Source: Nicotiana tabacum (taxonomy: Eukaryota; Streptophyta; Magnoliopsida; Solanales; Solanaceae). Taken from it: 64,000 bases of DNA. The notes under the pieces were generated by a model. The model did not search any database, was not told the DNA's origin, and worked only from the letters and a program-made list of their open reading frames with translations. Position numbers and translations under genes: made by a program. The stretch covers positions 33,832,758 through 33,896,757 of the forward strand of contig NC_134080.1 in NCBI RefSeq assembly GCF_000715075.1, read 5' to 3'. The first letter of the stretch is position 1. Each line of letters opens with the position of its first letter. Of the stretch, positions 21,519-33,616 are shown one piece after another.

Positions 21519-23990
21519 TGTCACGACCCTAATTTTCCTCCGTAGGAAGTCATGATGGCACCTAATCTCTAAGACTATCGAATATAAGCCATAATCTTCT
21601 ATAATAAGCCAACAACCTCAAGTACAATACAATCTCCCAAAAATCGGTATTACAAGTCATAAGCTCTACTGAGTTAACAAGGAAATTTTTAAGTATAATT
21701 GTTCCAAAATAGAAATAAACTGTACAAAGTAAAATATTAGAAGGTGAATCAGAGGACTGCGAACGCGATGGCAGGTATACCTTGTGTCTCCACAGCAATG
21801 ACCGATTGACCAACTAATGATCCACAAACTCCGAAGTACCTGGATCTGCACAAAATATGCAAAAAAAGTAGCATGAGTATACCACAACGGTACCCAGTAA
21901 GTATCAAGACTAACCTCGGCAGAGTAATGACGAGGAACAGTCAATACACCTACTAGACATGACAATATGTACGAGTATAAATATGAAAATAACAAGGAAC
22001 AATACCAATATAGAGCTAAGCATGGTAAAGGACAACAATACTTGCAACAGAAAACTAGAAACAATAATTGTCAATAAGGAACAAACTAGTAATAACACCG
22101 TAGGATAAACTGAATACAATTTAAGTCAGTGGAACCAAGTAAGGAAAATAAGTAACAACTGCTTTAACACAAGATCTATTTAAGAATTTCCCTGAGGTAC
22201 CACATATACCTCATAATTTCAATTCACTGGTCCTAATTCACGAACCTTAATCAATTGGTATCTTGTGTCCACATTACAATTCACAACCGCATGGACAACT
22301 CATGTGATGCACAAACAACTCACATGATAAGGGAGTGACAATATCTCATAACCGCATGGACGGCTCACATGCCAATAGTACAACTCTCACACAAAAGGCA
22401 AGTAAGCGAGAATATATGTAAATGGTCAATAAACGTCAGGATTCATCTTCTTTAACCGATATGGGTGATTAATTGCGTGTATGTTTGTGCAAGTGTTCTA
22501 CCACAACTTAAGTCAACAGGTAAAAGCAGAGACAACGAATGGTACCTAGGAAACCAAGATAGCATAACAGAAATAAATAAAAGGCTACAATGATCATGAA
22601 CGGACAACAACTACTAGATTAATAAAGAATAAAGCATCAAGAAATATTTCCACCAAAACACTTTGAAAACATGAAATAAACACCAAGAATCACAACGAGG
22701 TACCGCCTTGTGTATAATGAAATAAAATTGAGGTACTACCTCATATAATCAAGAATCACAACTGAGGTACCACCTCGTATTCATATTTCTCAATTTCAAT
22801 CACAATTTTCCTTATACTGTCATGTGAGCCTTACATTTGAAATAGGTTTTGAAAATAGTTTTTTCGAAATAGATACACACACTTTAGCTCGCTTTATGGC
22901 GCTGCGTGGCTTCACGTAGTTCCCCTACAAGCAACACGCACATAAGTCCCACCTTATACCACTGCATGAACATCAACCCCAAGCCTTAGACCACCGCATG
23001 TGTGTCAATATCATATCACAAGAACAATTGGCACCACAAGTGCCTATATATCATAACTTACCAATAACAACAATGTCAATGTTGCCACAACAATAGCCTA
23101 TAACTCCACCACAACGTATACAAGAATATCAATAACAACAATGGATGAAAAATGCTCAATAAGATAGGTGTTTCAATAATAACCAACATCGCCTCAACAT
23201 ATTAACAACTTTCACAACTTCAACACCAAATAACTCAATAATGAGATGAATAGCGTATAACCATAAGATTAGATAAGACTAACTCACAATAAAAGAGATA
23301 ATATTCAACAATGAGTCTAAAATAATGGAAATCAATAAGTAAAGGGATAACATGAATAATTACTTCACGTAACGCAAATCAATAAGGAATGAGATAACAC
23401 GAACAATAACTTCAAACAATGATAATTAACAATGAATGATAACCATAACTTCGATTAAGGTTAAGCAATTACGAATGAGATAACAATAACTATAATTAAG
23501 GTTAAATAATTACGGGAGAGATGGCATGACAATTAAAGAGGCAACGACTTCTTATTTGACAACAAGTGTAGAACATGAATCAATCAACTTCAAATAAGAC
23601 ATGTAATGGGGAATTTAGCAAATGGAGGATTTAACATGATAAGACAACTTCTTTGTTAATAAACATAAGAACTTAAGAGTCTAAACCAGTCAAATTTACA
23701 CATATAAGTCGTATACACACTCGGCACCTCGTGTACACGTCTTTCACGTAGTTCAAATAGTGCAAATAACTCAATTCCTACGAGGTAGTTCCCCCACAAA
23801 ATATTAGGTAAGATACTTACCTCAAAAGCTCTCAATCAATTCTCAAATATAGCTTTTCTTTTACAATTCACCTTCGCTCGGCACAACGCTAACCAAAATT
23901 GACTTAATAATATCAATTAATGCAAGAGAAATCAATTCTAATAATTAAAGCTACGATCTTTACACAATTGCAGAAAAGTTGATCTAGGAT
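21519..23990 (-). repeat. LTR D1 (minus orientation, 5' part missing)
   Basis: On the minus strand it ends ...GGGTCGTGACA at 21519. It shows the features of the other gypsy LTRs here (reverse CTGGATCTGCACA block near 21840, CTAACCTCGGCAGAGTAATGACGAGG block near 21915). Matches to LTR E persist to about 23960 and then stop, so the other end is missing. The left flank ending TTAAT is a possible target duplication that cannot be confirmed. Small open stretches at 21562-22119 have no meaning I can see. Confidence 0.65.
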
Positions 23991-24118
23991 CCACCGAGTC
24001 AAATGGTAGATTCCGTCTGCCCATGACCCCACAAGTTCATATATGTGTGTATACCTATAACTAACAAATCCTAATGCCTCGCAACCCAGAAAAGTAACTC
24101 ATAGATCAACTCAGAACA

Positions 24119-24720
24119 CTAGTAGCTCAATAACCACCGAATCGACACATCCCTCACCAATAGCAACTCGAAGTCAACAAAGCCGTCTCGATGCAGAACA
24201 CACATCCATATAGGTCTACCAATGAACCCCTTATCAAGGAGTTCCTGAAGCTGCTCCTTCAACCCTTTAACTCCACCGGTGCCATACGATACGGTGCCTA
24301 TCACCAAATCAATACCGAAGTCAACAACCCGGTCCGGCGACATGCCCGACAGCAAGAAGCACATCCAGAAAAGTCCCTCATCCCTAGAACTGAATCAAAT
24401 AGTAAGAGTCTCTGCACTGACATCCATCACGAAGGACAAATAAGAAAGACAACCCTTCCCACCTATCCGCTGGGTCTTTAAAATGACACCACCCTACTGG
24501 GAACATAATCCGTCGAACCTCGCCGATCAATCAGTGGCATTCCCGACATAGCCAACCACGCTGCCTTAGCGCAATAGTCCAGAATAACGCGACACGGAGA
24601 CAACCAGTCTATACCCAATATTACCTCAAAATATCACATACCAAGAAGCAAAAGCTCCACTCGGGTCTCCAAACCCCGATAGTCACTATACAGTGCCGAT
24701 ACACGCGACCCACAACCGCA
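24119..24720 (-). pseudogene. Protease/RT remnant of D2
   Basis: Minus strand 24480-24720 reads ETRVELLLLGM then FEVILGIDWLSPCRVIL across one frame break, the C-terminal part of a gypsy protease. Next, 24364-24119 reads GMSPDRVVDFGIDLV and GLKEQLQELLDKGFIGRP, the start of gypsy RT, with a deletion directly afterwards removing the catalytic palm. The arrangement matches element A at 4560-5040. Confidence 0.75.
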
Positions 24721-27108
24721 ACATAACCTGCTTATGAGGACTCCCAGTATCCAAATCCGTATAGCATACAAATCTCCATATCCAATCCCAATTCTGCCAT
24801 CCGAATACATACTACACCTCTAATAATCATTCCACGAGAGATACATCCAAAAATCCTTCCGTGCCACCAGGAAAACTCGAATATCAGCAGTCGATCCAAC
24901 AAGAGAATGCCACAATACTAATGAAGTATCATCAACTCAAACACATCGTCCTTTTCTGAAATGTATACCCTCATCAAGCCACGCTAATTAGTAATATCAT
25001 TTCTCTAATCATCTGTAACTAACCATGCTACCTAAGAATTTGTGACCTTCCTTTCAAAACTGAACCGTGACCTTACACATGCAAATCTCAATCCTACACA
25101 ATATATCGTATATCCCGCACCATCCTAGAATAAACATGAGAACTTCATATCCATTTCGATCTACAAGCAACTACGTACTCAACTAGCCAAGAACTTTCTA
25201 TTGATCCTATCTAGAAGAAAATCATTATACATACCATGCTCCTCATGCTCGTAGAAAATATACATCTCTAACCGTGGTAGAAACCATTAAGAACTCTCCT
25301 AATTCCATTTGCACAAAATTAAACCATCATGACTGAATCTTTCTAACTCCACCAAGCTACACAAGCCACTAAAACCCCAAGAGAATTACCGCGAACACCT
25401 GTAGAAACTCATTACCACGTAAGCATCCAAAGAACTAACCATAACCCTTACCATAATACCGCAATTCCTCAACCCAGACTCACCGCACGAGACCCAAGCA
25501 TAAAACCACACTGTCTAAGGCTCATAAGCCACTGGATACTACCTTAAATATTCCTAGAAGCACCACATTCAAAATACCTACCTTGAAGAGACTTCCTGTG
25601 AATCCAAAGCCATTACCTTTACCTTCCTGATACTGATATATAAAATCCCATAATTGATATAGGCATGCCACAAGTCTTGACACCCTTCAATGCAAACCTC
25701 ACTTTCTAGCCAAAAATACAACTTGAAAATCTCCAATTATTACATGTAAAATCTTGAACACATTAGAACCATTCTCGAGAGTCGTCCACTCTACTCAAAC
25801 TGCAATTATCTTGATCAAATGAACCGAACAACCCGTGTCTCATTAGCACTCCGACACCATAGAGTGTAAGCTCACCTAGATGCAATCAAACAACTTCCTG
25901 TCCTATGCACCGAGCATCCTCTACCAATAACAACTCAAGACGTTCCGTGATTCTCATACACCTATGAAGCATAATATAACCTTTGTCAAAGTTTTCCTCT
26001 ACTTGAGCCATCCTCGGTCTCAATCTCCACAAGCCATAGCTGATTCACCAGTACGCCTCAAACTGGAACCAACATAGCACATAACCGTGCAATTAACTAA
26101 TCAATAGCAGACTCCCCCACTTGGCTCAAAGCCATAGATCAAAACACACAATAACTCATAATGCACATACTCTATTACTGCCATAATACCATAGGGAGAT
26201 TCAACTAAATCCTTTCATAAGCTTATGCAACACACCCATCTAGTACGTTAAATCTCCTGCAAATCTCGCATTCATCCTCGTAACAGACAGGCCCACTCTC
26301 TTAAGTAACTCAAACTCAATTGTAACACATATCTTTCGCTGGTAACAGAGATCTCCCAATGAATGATGTAAGGATCACACAAACTTTAGAACAACTCGCA
26401 GGAGATAATCCACCTGCTTAACCTCAAACTAGTATCTCTCTATACTCTTCCAGAGTCATAACGACTACACAATCACCTAATCTTCCTAAATCCGAACTCA
26501 TATCACAACATGAAATAAACTTCACTTCCCAACTAGACAACATGAAAGAGTCATTCAACACACCCACCACTCGGGGCTACACATTAAATCAAGATGGAAA
26601 TCAAGCACTATATAGTTCTTATATCCTCAAGCAGACCTCTCTCGTCTCGTTCGAATCATATGGACATATCTCGAAGTCACATCACACTCATCACGTAGTC
26701 AACCATCCATCATCTCCACTAATAGGGACACTATCGAACATACAAGTTCAAAAACATATGCTCACACAATCAACACCTCGGTGCTCAAGCTACAGGCAAA
26801 ACCCGGCCTCAAGTCCTCCAGACTGGCCTAACATCAATGCACAGAAATCACATCTTGCCCCTCGATCAAGGAATCACAAGCCATCGATGCAAATCTAATA
26901 CTGAGCGCTCATGTGCGCATACGAACACGTGGAAGGAATTTCAAGAGTTACATTTCAAGCTGAATCGATGACGCACGATAATAATTCAAGAATGTGGAAG
27001 TTTTTCTAAAGGTTCAGCAACCTCTCGAAGATATGTATAGACGTCTTTGTACCGATCCGCAAGACTCTACTAAACCTGCTCATGACTCGTGAGACCTATG
27101 TAACCTAG
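24721..27108 (-). pseudogene. gag: Decayed gag-side internal region of D2
   Basis: By position between the primer site and the protease this should be gag, but I could not recognise conserved gag blocks with confidence. Stops are dense in all minus frames. The plus-strand open stretch at 26542-26898 looks accidental. Confidence 0.4.
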
Positions 27109-27120
27109 GCTCTGATACCA
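27109..27120 (-). other. Primer-binding site of D2 (tRNA-iMet type)
   Basis: Minus-strand TGGTATCAGAGC, the exact common plant initiator-methionine primer site, three bases from the LTR end. Confidence 0.85.
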
Positions 27121-28995
27121 AATTATCACGACCCTAAATCCAGACCCGGTCGTGATGGCGCCTCTCGTGAAGACAAGGCCAGCTGACACTTCCCATATTC
27201 AATTATTAACAGTTAAACCATAAGAAATAAATTTAAAGCATGATAAGAAAATCCAAGGTTAACAGATAACAGCCTAATTAGCGGATACCGGGGTATCACT
27301 AGTCATAAGCATCTAAACAATCCGGAACACTCCAAATTAAACTACAGAGTTTAATACAAAAACTAAGAACATGGAGAAGTAAGATAGGGAAGAACTCCAG
27401 GATGCGAACGCCAACAACTACCTAGAGACTCCTCGAATTCGCCTGATCCAGAAATGATCAACACTCAGGAGCGGGACCAGATACGCCTAAATCTGCACAC
27501 AGGATGCAGGGAGTAAAGTGAGTACTCCAACTCAGTGAGTAATAATCATAAATAAAGACTGAAAGCAGGAAATCACGTAAGGCACAAAAGCATGCTATAA
27601 TGAAGCAGTAAAACCATTAAAATAGTAAACCAGTGAAAGATAGGTAAAAATTCTTTAACTCAAATTTAACTTCATGAAAAGCCTTTTTTAACAATTAAGC
27701 AGGTAATTTGACAGGCAATTAAGAAAAGATAAACACATAAAGGTTTGCCCCTCGGGCACCGTGTCAACAAATTCGCCCCTCGGGCAGCATCTCAGAACAA
27801 TACCGGCCCCTCGGGCAATCACATAGAACAATACCAGCCACTCAGGCAATCACATAGAACAATACCAGCTCCTCGGGCTCAATCTTATATCATAATTGGA
27901 ACCCGCGCTCACTGGGGTGTACAGACTCCTGGAGGGGCCCCTTACGGCCTAAGCGCAATATCAAGCCATTTCATGGCATCATCACTAGGTCCTCGGCCTC
28001 ATATCAATCAAGCCACCTTGTGGCATACATATCTCAGGCCCTCGGCCTCATAATCAGTATCAAATATTTCCTCCCAACATAGGCCCTCGACCTTACTCAG
28101 TCAAAATCCTCACAAGCCACTCGGGCAATAGTAAAACATGATTTTCAGCCCAAAAATATCATTTAACGTATTAAACAGAGTAAACATGGCTGAGTACAAA
28201 AACAGTAAAATATAACATGACTGAGTTCAAATATAAAGTCAAAACAGTGAGGAAATACCAGTAAAAATTCCCGAATGGTTCAAATAGTTGGCACAAGGCC
28301 CAAATATGTCATTCAACCCAAATTATGATGATAGCAAATAGATTTCAGTCAAATACGCGGTAAAATAGTCATCCAGGATGGACTAAGTCATAATTCCTAA
28401 TAGTGCACGATCCCACGCTCGTCATCAAGCGAGTGCGTCACCTCAATATAGCACAACGATGTGCAAGTCCGGGGTTTCATACTCTCAGAACATCATTTAC
28501 AATTATTACTCACCTCTATCCGATACGAACTCTATCCCGCGATGCCCTTGCCTCTCAAATCGGCCTCCGGATGCTCCAAATTTAACCAAAATCAGTACAA
28601 AACTATCAAAATGTGCTAAGGGAACAAAGCTCACTCGAAAATATCCAATTCACATCAAATATTCTGAAATTGGTCAAACCCGACCCCGGACCCACCTCTC
28701 GGAATTCGACAAAATTTACAAAACTAGAATCTTCATACTCTCACGAGTCTAACCATACCAAAATATCCAATTCCGATATCATTGATCCTTCAAATTATCA
28801 TTTTACATTTTTGAAAGGTTTCCAAATTTTCTTCCCAAATCATGAATCAAATGATGAATTCAATGATAGATTCATGTACTCTAGCCAAATTCGAGTTAGT
28901 ATCACTTACGCCGATAAATTTCTTGAAAAACCTTCGAAAAATCGCCAAAATCCGAGCTCTCTAGGTCAAAATATGAAATAAAACCCTAAACCTCG

Positions 28996-29003
28996 TATTT
29001 ATA
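28996..29003 (-). promoter_or_regulatory. TATA box of LTR D2
   Basis: Minus-strand TATAAATA in the context CTCTATAAATACGAGG, about 25 bp downstream of the palindrome block in the element's direction. Confidence 0.7.
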
Positions 29004-29028
29004 GAGCACCTCCCGAATTTCCACCATT

Positions 29029-29370
29029 GCTGGCCGTACAAAATCGAGTGGAGACCGCGGTGGAGAATCGTTGACTGCACAAAAACCAACGCTGACCGCA
29101 GTGGAATTGACTGCAATGAAAGGCTTTGGTATTTTGGCCATAACTTTCGCTACAGATATCCAAATGTCAATTATAATATGTTTCTGAAAACTAAATTCAA
29201 AGATGTATAACTTTCGTTTTGAATCATCCCAAAATTCCTTGCAGATCAAAAGATATAAGCTTCCAAAGTCAGACCAGTGAAACCTTCTTCACCATGGACT
29301 GCACAAAATCGAGTGCGGCCGCAAAGCCCCCATCGCGGCCGCACAAAATCCTTTGCGGACCGCACTGGTG
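29029..29370. repeat. GC-rich palindrome array in LTR D2
   Basis: Units such as GACCGCGGTGGA, GCGGCCGCAC, GTGCGGCCGC and GCGGACCGCAC occur before the TATA box in the element's direction. Confidence 0.75.
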
Positions 29371-30068
29371 TCTGCAACCTCTTTAAACGTGCAATAGCTA
29401 TATTTTTAGGCCTAAAACATCCCGGAACCTACCCGAAACTCACCCGAGCCTCCGGGACTTCAAACCAAATGTACAAACACATCCCATGACATCATTGAAA
29501 CTTGTTCAAATCTTCGGAATGCTCACAACAACATAAAAACACCAATTTAATATAGGATTCAAGCCTAAGAACTCCAAAAACTTTTAAATTATGCTTTCGA
29601 TCAAAAAGTCTATCAAACCTCGTCCGAATGGCCTGAAATTATGTAAGCACGTCACATTCAACGCTACGGAGCCATTCCAACTTTCGAAATTTCATTCCGA
29701 CCCTTAGATCAAAATCTCACTATCGGACCGTAAACTTCAAAAATTCAACTTTCGGCATTTCAAGCCTAAATAAGCTACAGACCTCCAAAACACAATCTGA
29801 ACACGCTCCTAAGTCCCAAATCACCTAACGGATCTAACCAAATCATAAGAATTCTGATTCGAGATCATATACAAATAAGTCAAATCTTGGTCAAACCTTT
29901 CAAATTTCAAGCTTTAAACTAAGAACTGTTCTTCCAAATTCATTTCGATTACCCTGAAAACCAAAACTAACGATTTACATAAGGCATAATACATCACACA
30001 GGGCAAGTCATGCCCGAGAACTGGCGAGGGAAGTGCAAAAGCACAAAACGACCGGTCGAGTCGTTACA

Positions 30069-30560
30069 TTTTGGGAAAAACCGTGAGGATTTGGTCCAAA
30101 CGAACAATATCACACCATGTTAACAGTATACTTGGGTTGGTTGAGCTCGACAACTGGTGTTAGAGCTCAGGTTCGATAAGATGAGTATGAAAATGATAGA
30201 GTATTAGTGGAGGGTTCGATTTACTTACCCTTACGATCTTGGAAACGTGCACACTAGAAGAAGCTAGTTGCTGACTTCGATTATCATAAAATACTCTAAA
30301 GAATTAGGGGTGGTAGTGGGCCACGTGGAACCTAGTTCAAGAGGGAGATTGTTGGGTGTGTGAACAAAGTCATACATTAATAGCTGAATAGATTGAAAGC
30401 GTACGTATAAGGCGAAGAAATTTGTTAGTGATGCGGGTATAATGTAGATTGGACAGAGCATAACAAAGTGGCCCTTCTCTACTTTTTCTACACATGGTGG
30501 TGCTTCCAGTAGTTTGGCAAGTAGAAACAAGATAAGGGCACAAGAAAACAGTAGGAACGC
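30069..30560 (+). mobile_element. TRIM-like element remnant broken by D2
   Basis: An LTR 3' tail ends CTCGACA at 30152, followed by primer-site-like TGGTGTTAGAGCT at 30155, then 197 bp in total up to the purine tract AAGAGGGAGAT (30339-30349) and a new LTR start TGTTGGGTGTG at 30350. A complete internal domain of under 200 bp with no coding capacity is the hallmark of terminal-repeat retrotransposons in miniature. The first LTR is cut at 30068 by D2. The right end of the second LTR could not be located, so 30560 is a guess. Confidence 0.6.
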
Positions 30561-30790
30561 ATTTGTGGGTTTCCCGCGGCTTTTTGTTGTGGCATAGTGA
30601 TAGAGTCCAACATGACAATGTTCATTTGCTTCTAATTTGACTTCATAATATCTTCTATTTCCATCCCTTCCAAAAATAAGTGTTACCTTTTGATTTTCAA
30701 GAATCAATTTAATAAATTTTTAAAATTAAATTACTTTAGTAATTGAAAATGTATGCTAAAGTTTTATAAGTTGCAATTCTTTTATATTAA
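30561..30790. other. AT-rich DNA between TRIM remnant and first Helitron
   Basis: Nothing recognised. A 147-codon minus-strand open stretch overlapping the TRIM remnant and this region shows no conserved domain. Confidence 0.5.
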
Positions 30791-31458
30791 CTAGTTTTAG
30801 TGTACGTGCGTTGTACGTGTGTGCCGCGTCAATTAATATATATATATATATATAAACAAATTATTGGAAAAGAGCAATTTATATCTAAATAAATTAAATA
30901 TTTGCTTAAGGAAATAATTAGTAAAAGATAATAATTTTTTATTGATTTTAAATTTTATATATTAAGACTTCTGATATGGTTCAAATAATGCATATTCGAT
31001 AAATACAATTGACTTTAAAGTTCTAAATAAGTAAATATTAGGAAAATTAACACATGAATTAATTATAGTTGTAAAACAATTTAATAAAATATAATTTAAA
31101 CCAAGAAAATATTTTCGTAGGACAAGTTAAATAAAGGATCAAAATTGATCTTGCACGATAAAAATTTCCTTGTATAGCCACCAAGATTTTACACAAAAAT
31201 TAGACAATATTTTTTGTTGTTGGTTGAAAAGAAACTTACCCTTTACTTTTTTATATTCTCTTCTTTTTTCTTAATATATTTTATTCTTATTTAGTTGATT
31301 TCGAACTCCTAAATATTAGGTAATAATTAAAATTTTACTTGATTTTATTAGAAAAGTAACTTAAATTACATATTTATCCAATATAATACTTATTTTTAAA
31401 GGGTAAAAAAGACGAACAACATTTCGCTAAGGGCCTTGTGCCCTTAATATATTATTTC
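30791..31458 (-). mobile_element. Helitron H0 (non-autonomous)
   Basis: The left edge is CTAG preceded by A, i.e. a Helitron 3' end CTAG/T on the minus strand, with an imperfect hairpin GTACGTGCGTTGTACGTG just inside. The right edge carries a decayed 5' end resembling TCTATACTATATTAAAAG and the conserved ACATTTCGCTAAGGGCC block. No coding seen; AT-rich inside. Confidence 0.65.
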
Positions 31459-31459
31459 G

Positions 31460-33613
31460 CTAGTCTTAGAATATGCGCGTTACGCGTGTATATCTTAGTA
31501 AGTACATAATTTTAAAAATCACATAAATATTACATTAAAAATTTGTGTTTGAGTTATAAATAAAAGTCAAAGAAAAAGTATAAGTTCCTAAGAAATGATA
31601 CTTGTTTATTCTATTTAGCTAACTCAATAAAAGAAGAAGCAATAATAATAGAAGTCCTCAACCATCTTAGTCGATATTTTTAACTTAAAATTTATTCGAG
31701 ATATATACTTTCGTTACTATAATTTCACAAGTTTTTCTCGCAAGCAAAATATAAATGATTTTATTTCTTTAATAATCATAAGAAATACTATAGCAGCATA
31801 AACCAGCTCATTTTTTTTTGTTTAGAATTTGGTCAAATAGGCTCGTATTAGACTGATGGGGGTGTTGAGCATAGAGTAGTCAAAGCCACGCTTAAGCCCT
31901 AAGCATGGAGCAAAAACATATTGATCGCTTCGTCTTGCTTAGCAAGCGCTTCAATATCCTCATCAAGGGTTTAAGGGCACACTTTTCCCAGCTAACGAGC
32001 GTAATACTAAAGAGGTGACACTAAATAATTAATATTTTACTTTCTAATTTTTTTGTCAATTTCTTTATTCATATATTTATCATTCATGTCTATAATTATT
32101 AGATTTAGGCTACCCATATATATTTATATTTTGTTGGGGGACATTTTCGCATATATATGAGATTTTAAATTTATTTATCCGATTTTTGTCTAAGTTTTTA
32201 TATTTATATAAAGTAACTAATTTTTTTTACATAATATATACAAATCCGGTCAAAATCTATAATTTATCTACAAATTAAATAAATATTTTTTGTATTAAAA
32301 ACTACAATTTACATACAACTTATATACAATCATGTAAGTTGTAGATATTTTGTATATCGTTTCTACACTCGACATACAAAATATATATAATTTATTTATG
32401 TCTTCTTTTTCTAGTTTTAATATAAAATTTCAAACAAAACCACCTCGAATCTTCACCAAATTCTCTCAAAATTGAGATATAAACTCCAAAGGATATTCCC
32501 AATCATTTGTAACAGTACTCAATTCAATCAAAAAGTAATTTTGCAAATTTCGTTTTTCGAATTCAAAGCTTCCGCGCTTTCTAATGGATTAACTTAGTTT
32601 CCAATTCAATCTACTTGCTTCTGATTAATACTATTTTGTTTATTGATTCCAAAAAGCTAAAAGAAATAACGATCTTCTCTCATTCAAAAGTGATAATATT
32701 ATTTAACATAAAAAAAAGAGAAAAAAAAGAGAAAACATAATAGAATTGCTTGATGCCAAATTTCTTTGTTCTAGTTAAAGTATGGCTGAAGTTGAGGAGA
32801 AAGAGGCCAAATATTGATCTGTTAATTTATAATTTTAGCTTTGGGGTGAAAGAGGGAGAGAAAGTATGGAAGATTAGAATATAACACATTATTTTATATA
32901 AGATTCTTAATTTGTATATGCACTTGTTTAAAACCTCAATAGTGAAGGTAAATAAGTTTTAAATTAGTATAAATAATTAAAAATCTCTTTTTTTTTTTAT
33001 TTTAATTTGTACCTTTCTTCATTTATGTCTGCCAGCATTGACCAAGCAGAAAATTAATAAAAAGTGTCCTGAAAAATAAAAAATTGGGATATTAAGGGAT
33101 TTTGTTTTACACTCTTTCGTAGGCATATTAAAGAATGAATTTTCTATGTGCTGTATTTTTCCTTTTTCCTTTTTAATGTACGAAAATTTGACTTCTTTAA
33201 TAAACATAAAATAATGAGTTTCCTATTTATTGTTTTATTCCTTTTTCCCTTTTATGTATGGAATTTTTGACCTCTTTAATAAGATATTAAATAATGAGTT
33301 TTCTAATTATATATTGTTCTAATTTGTTCCTTTTTAACCTACGGAAATTTAGACTTTCCCACTAAGCTATGATATGAAGGGACCGTTTCTACACTCTTTG
33401 CTAGAGTAAAATTAGGGATTCTAATTAAAGAAGGAGTTTACTTCTTCTTCTTTTCTTAATTATATTCCTTTTTATCGTACGACAATTTTGTTTTTTTCAA
33501 AAGAGTATTATATGTGTATTTACAATGTTACCCATTATAGAGTGCACTTATGAAGGGTAAAAACGGCGAACAATATTTCACTAAGGGGCTTCGTACTTTT
33601 AATATAGTATCAA
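31460..33613 (-). mobile_element. Helitron H1 (non-autonomous)
   Basis: Left edge CTAG with hairpin-forming ATATGCGCGTTACGCGTGTATAT; right edge on the minus strand reads TACTATATTAAAAGTACGAAG, the same 5' block as H3. It abuts H0 on the left (one base apart) and H2 on the right (three bases apart). It contains a degenerate tandem repeat at about 33060-33490 and a small GCGCTT/AAGCGC-containing piece near 31925-31990. No Rep/helicase coding. Confidence 0.7.
33060..33490. repeat. Degenerate tandem repeat of about 95 bp inside H1
   Basis: Three to four diverged units share CTCTTTAATAA, AATAATGAGTTTTCTA and TTCCTTTTT followed by an ATTTTTGAC- or ATTTAGAC-type end. Confidence 0.6.
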
Positions 33614-33616
33614 ATA

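Larger units (their letters stand above)
24000..30068 (-). mobile_element. D2: truncated Ty3/gypsy element with its 5' LTR
   Basis: On the minus strand: LTR 27124-30068, primer site 27109-27120, then about 3 kb of heavily decayed internal DNA in which protease and RT remnants are readable (24119-24720). RNase H, integrase and the 3' LTR are missing. The LTR starts TGTAACGACTCG at 30068, inside a TRIM-like LTR. Confidence 0.75.
27124..30068 (-). repeat. 5' LTR of D2
   Basis: Minus strand TGTAACGACTCGACCGGTCG to GGGTCGTGATA, with the final CA changed to TA. It has a GC palindrome block at 29029-29370, a TATA box at 28996-29003 and a short tandem repeat at about 27745-27890 (CCCTCGGGCAATCACATAG, about 31 bp period, three to four copies). 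Confidence 0.8.

Noticed and set aside
26542..26898. 118-codon plus-strand open stretch
   Set aside because: It lies antisense to the internal region of D2, has low complexity and no recognisable domain.
30264..30707. 147-codon minus-strand open stretch
   Set aside because: It covers the TRIM primer region, purine tract and LTR start on the opposite strand. No domain recognised.
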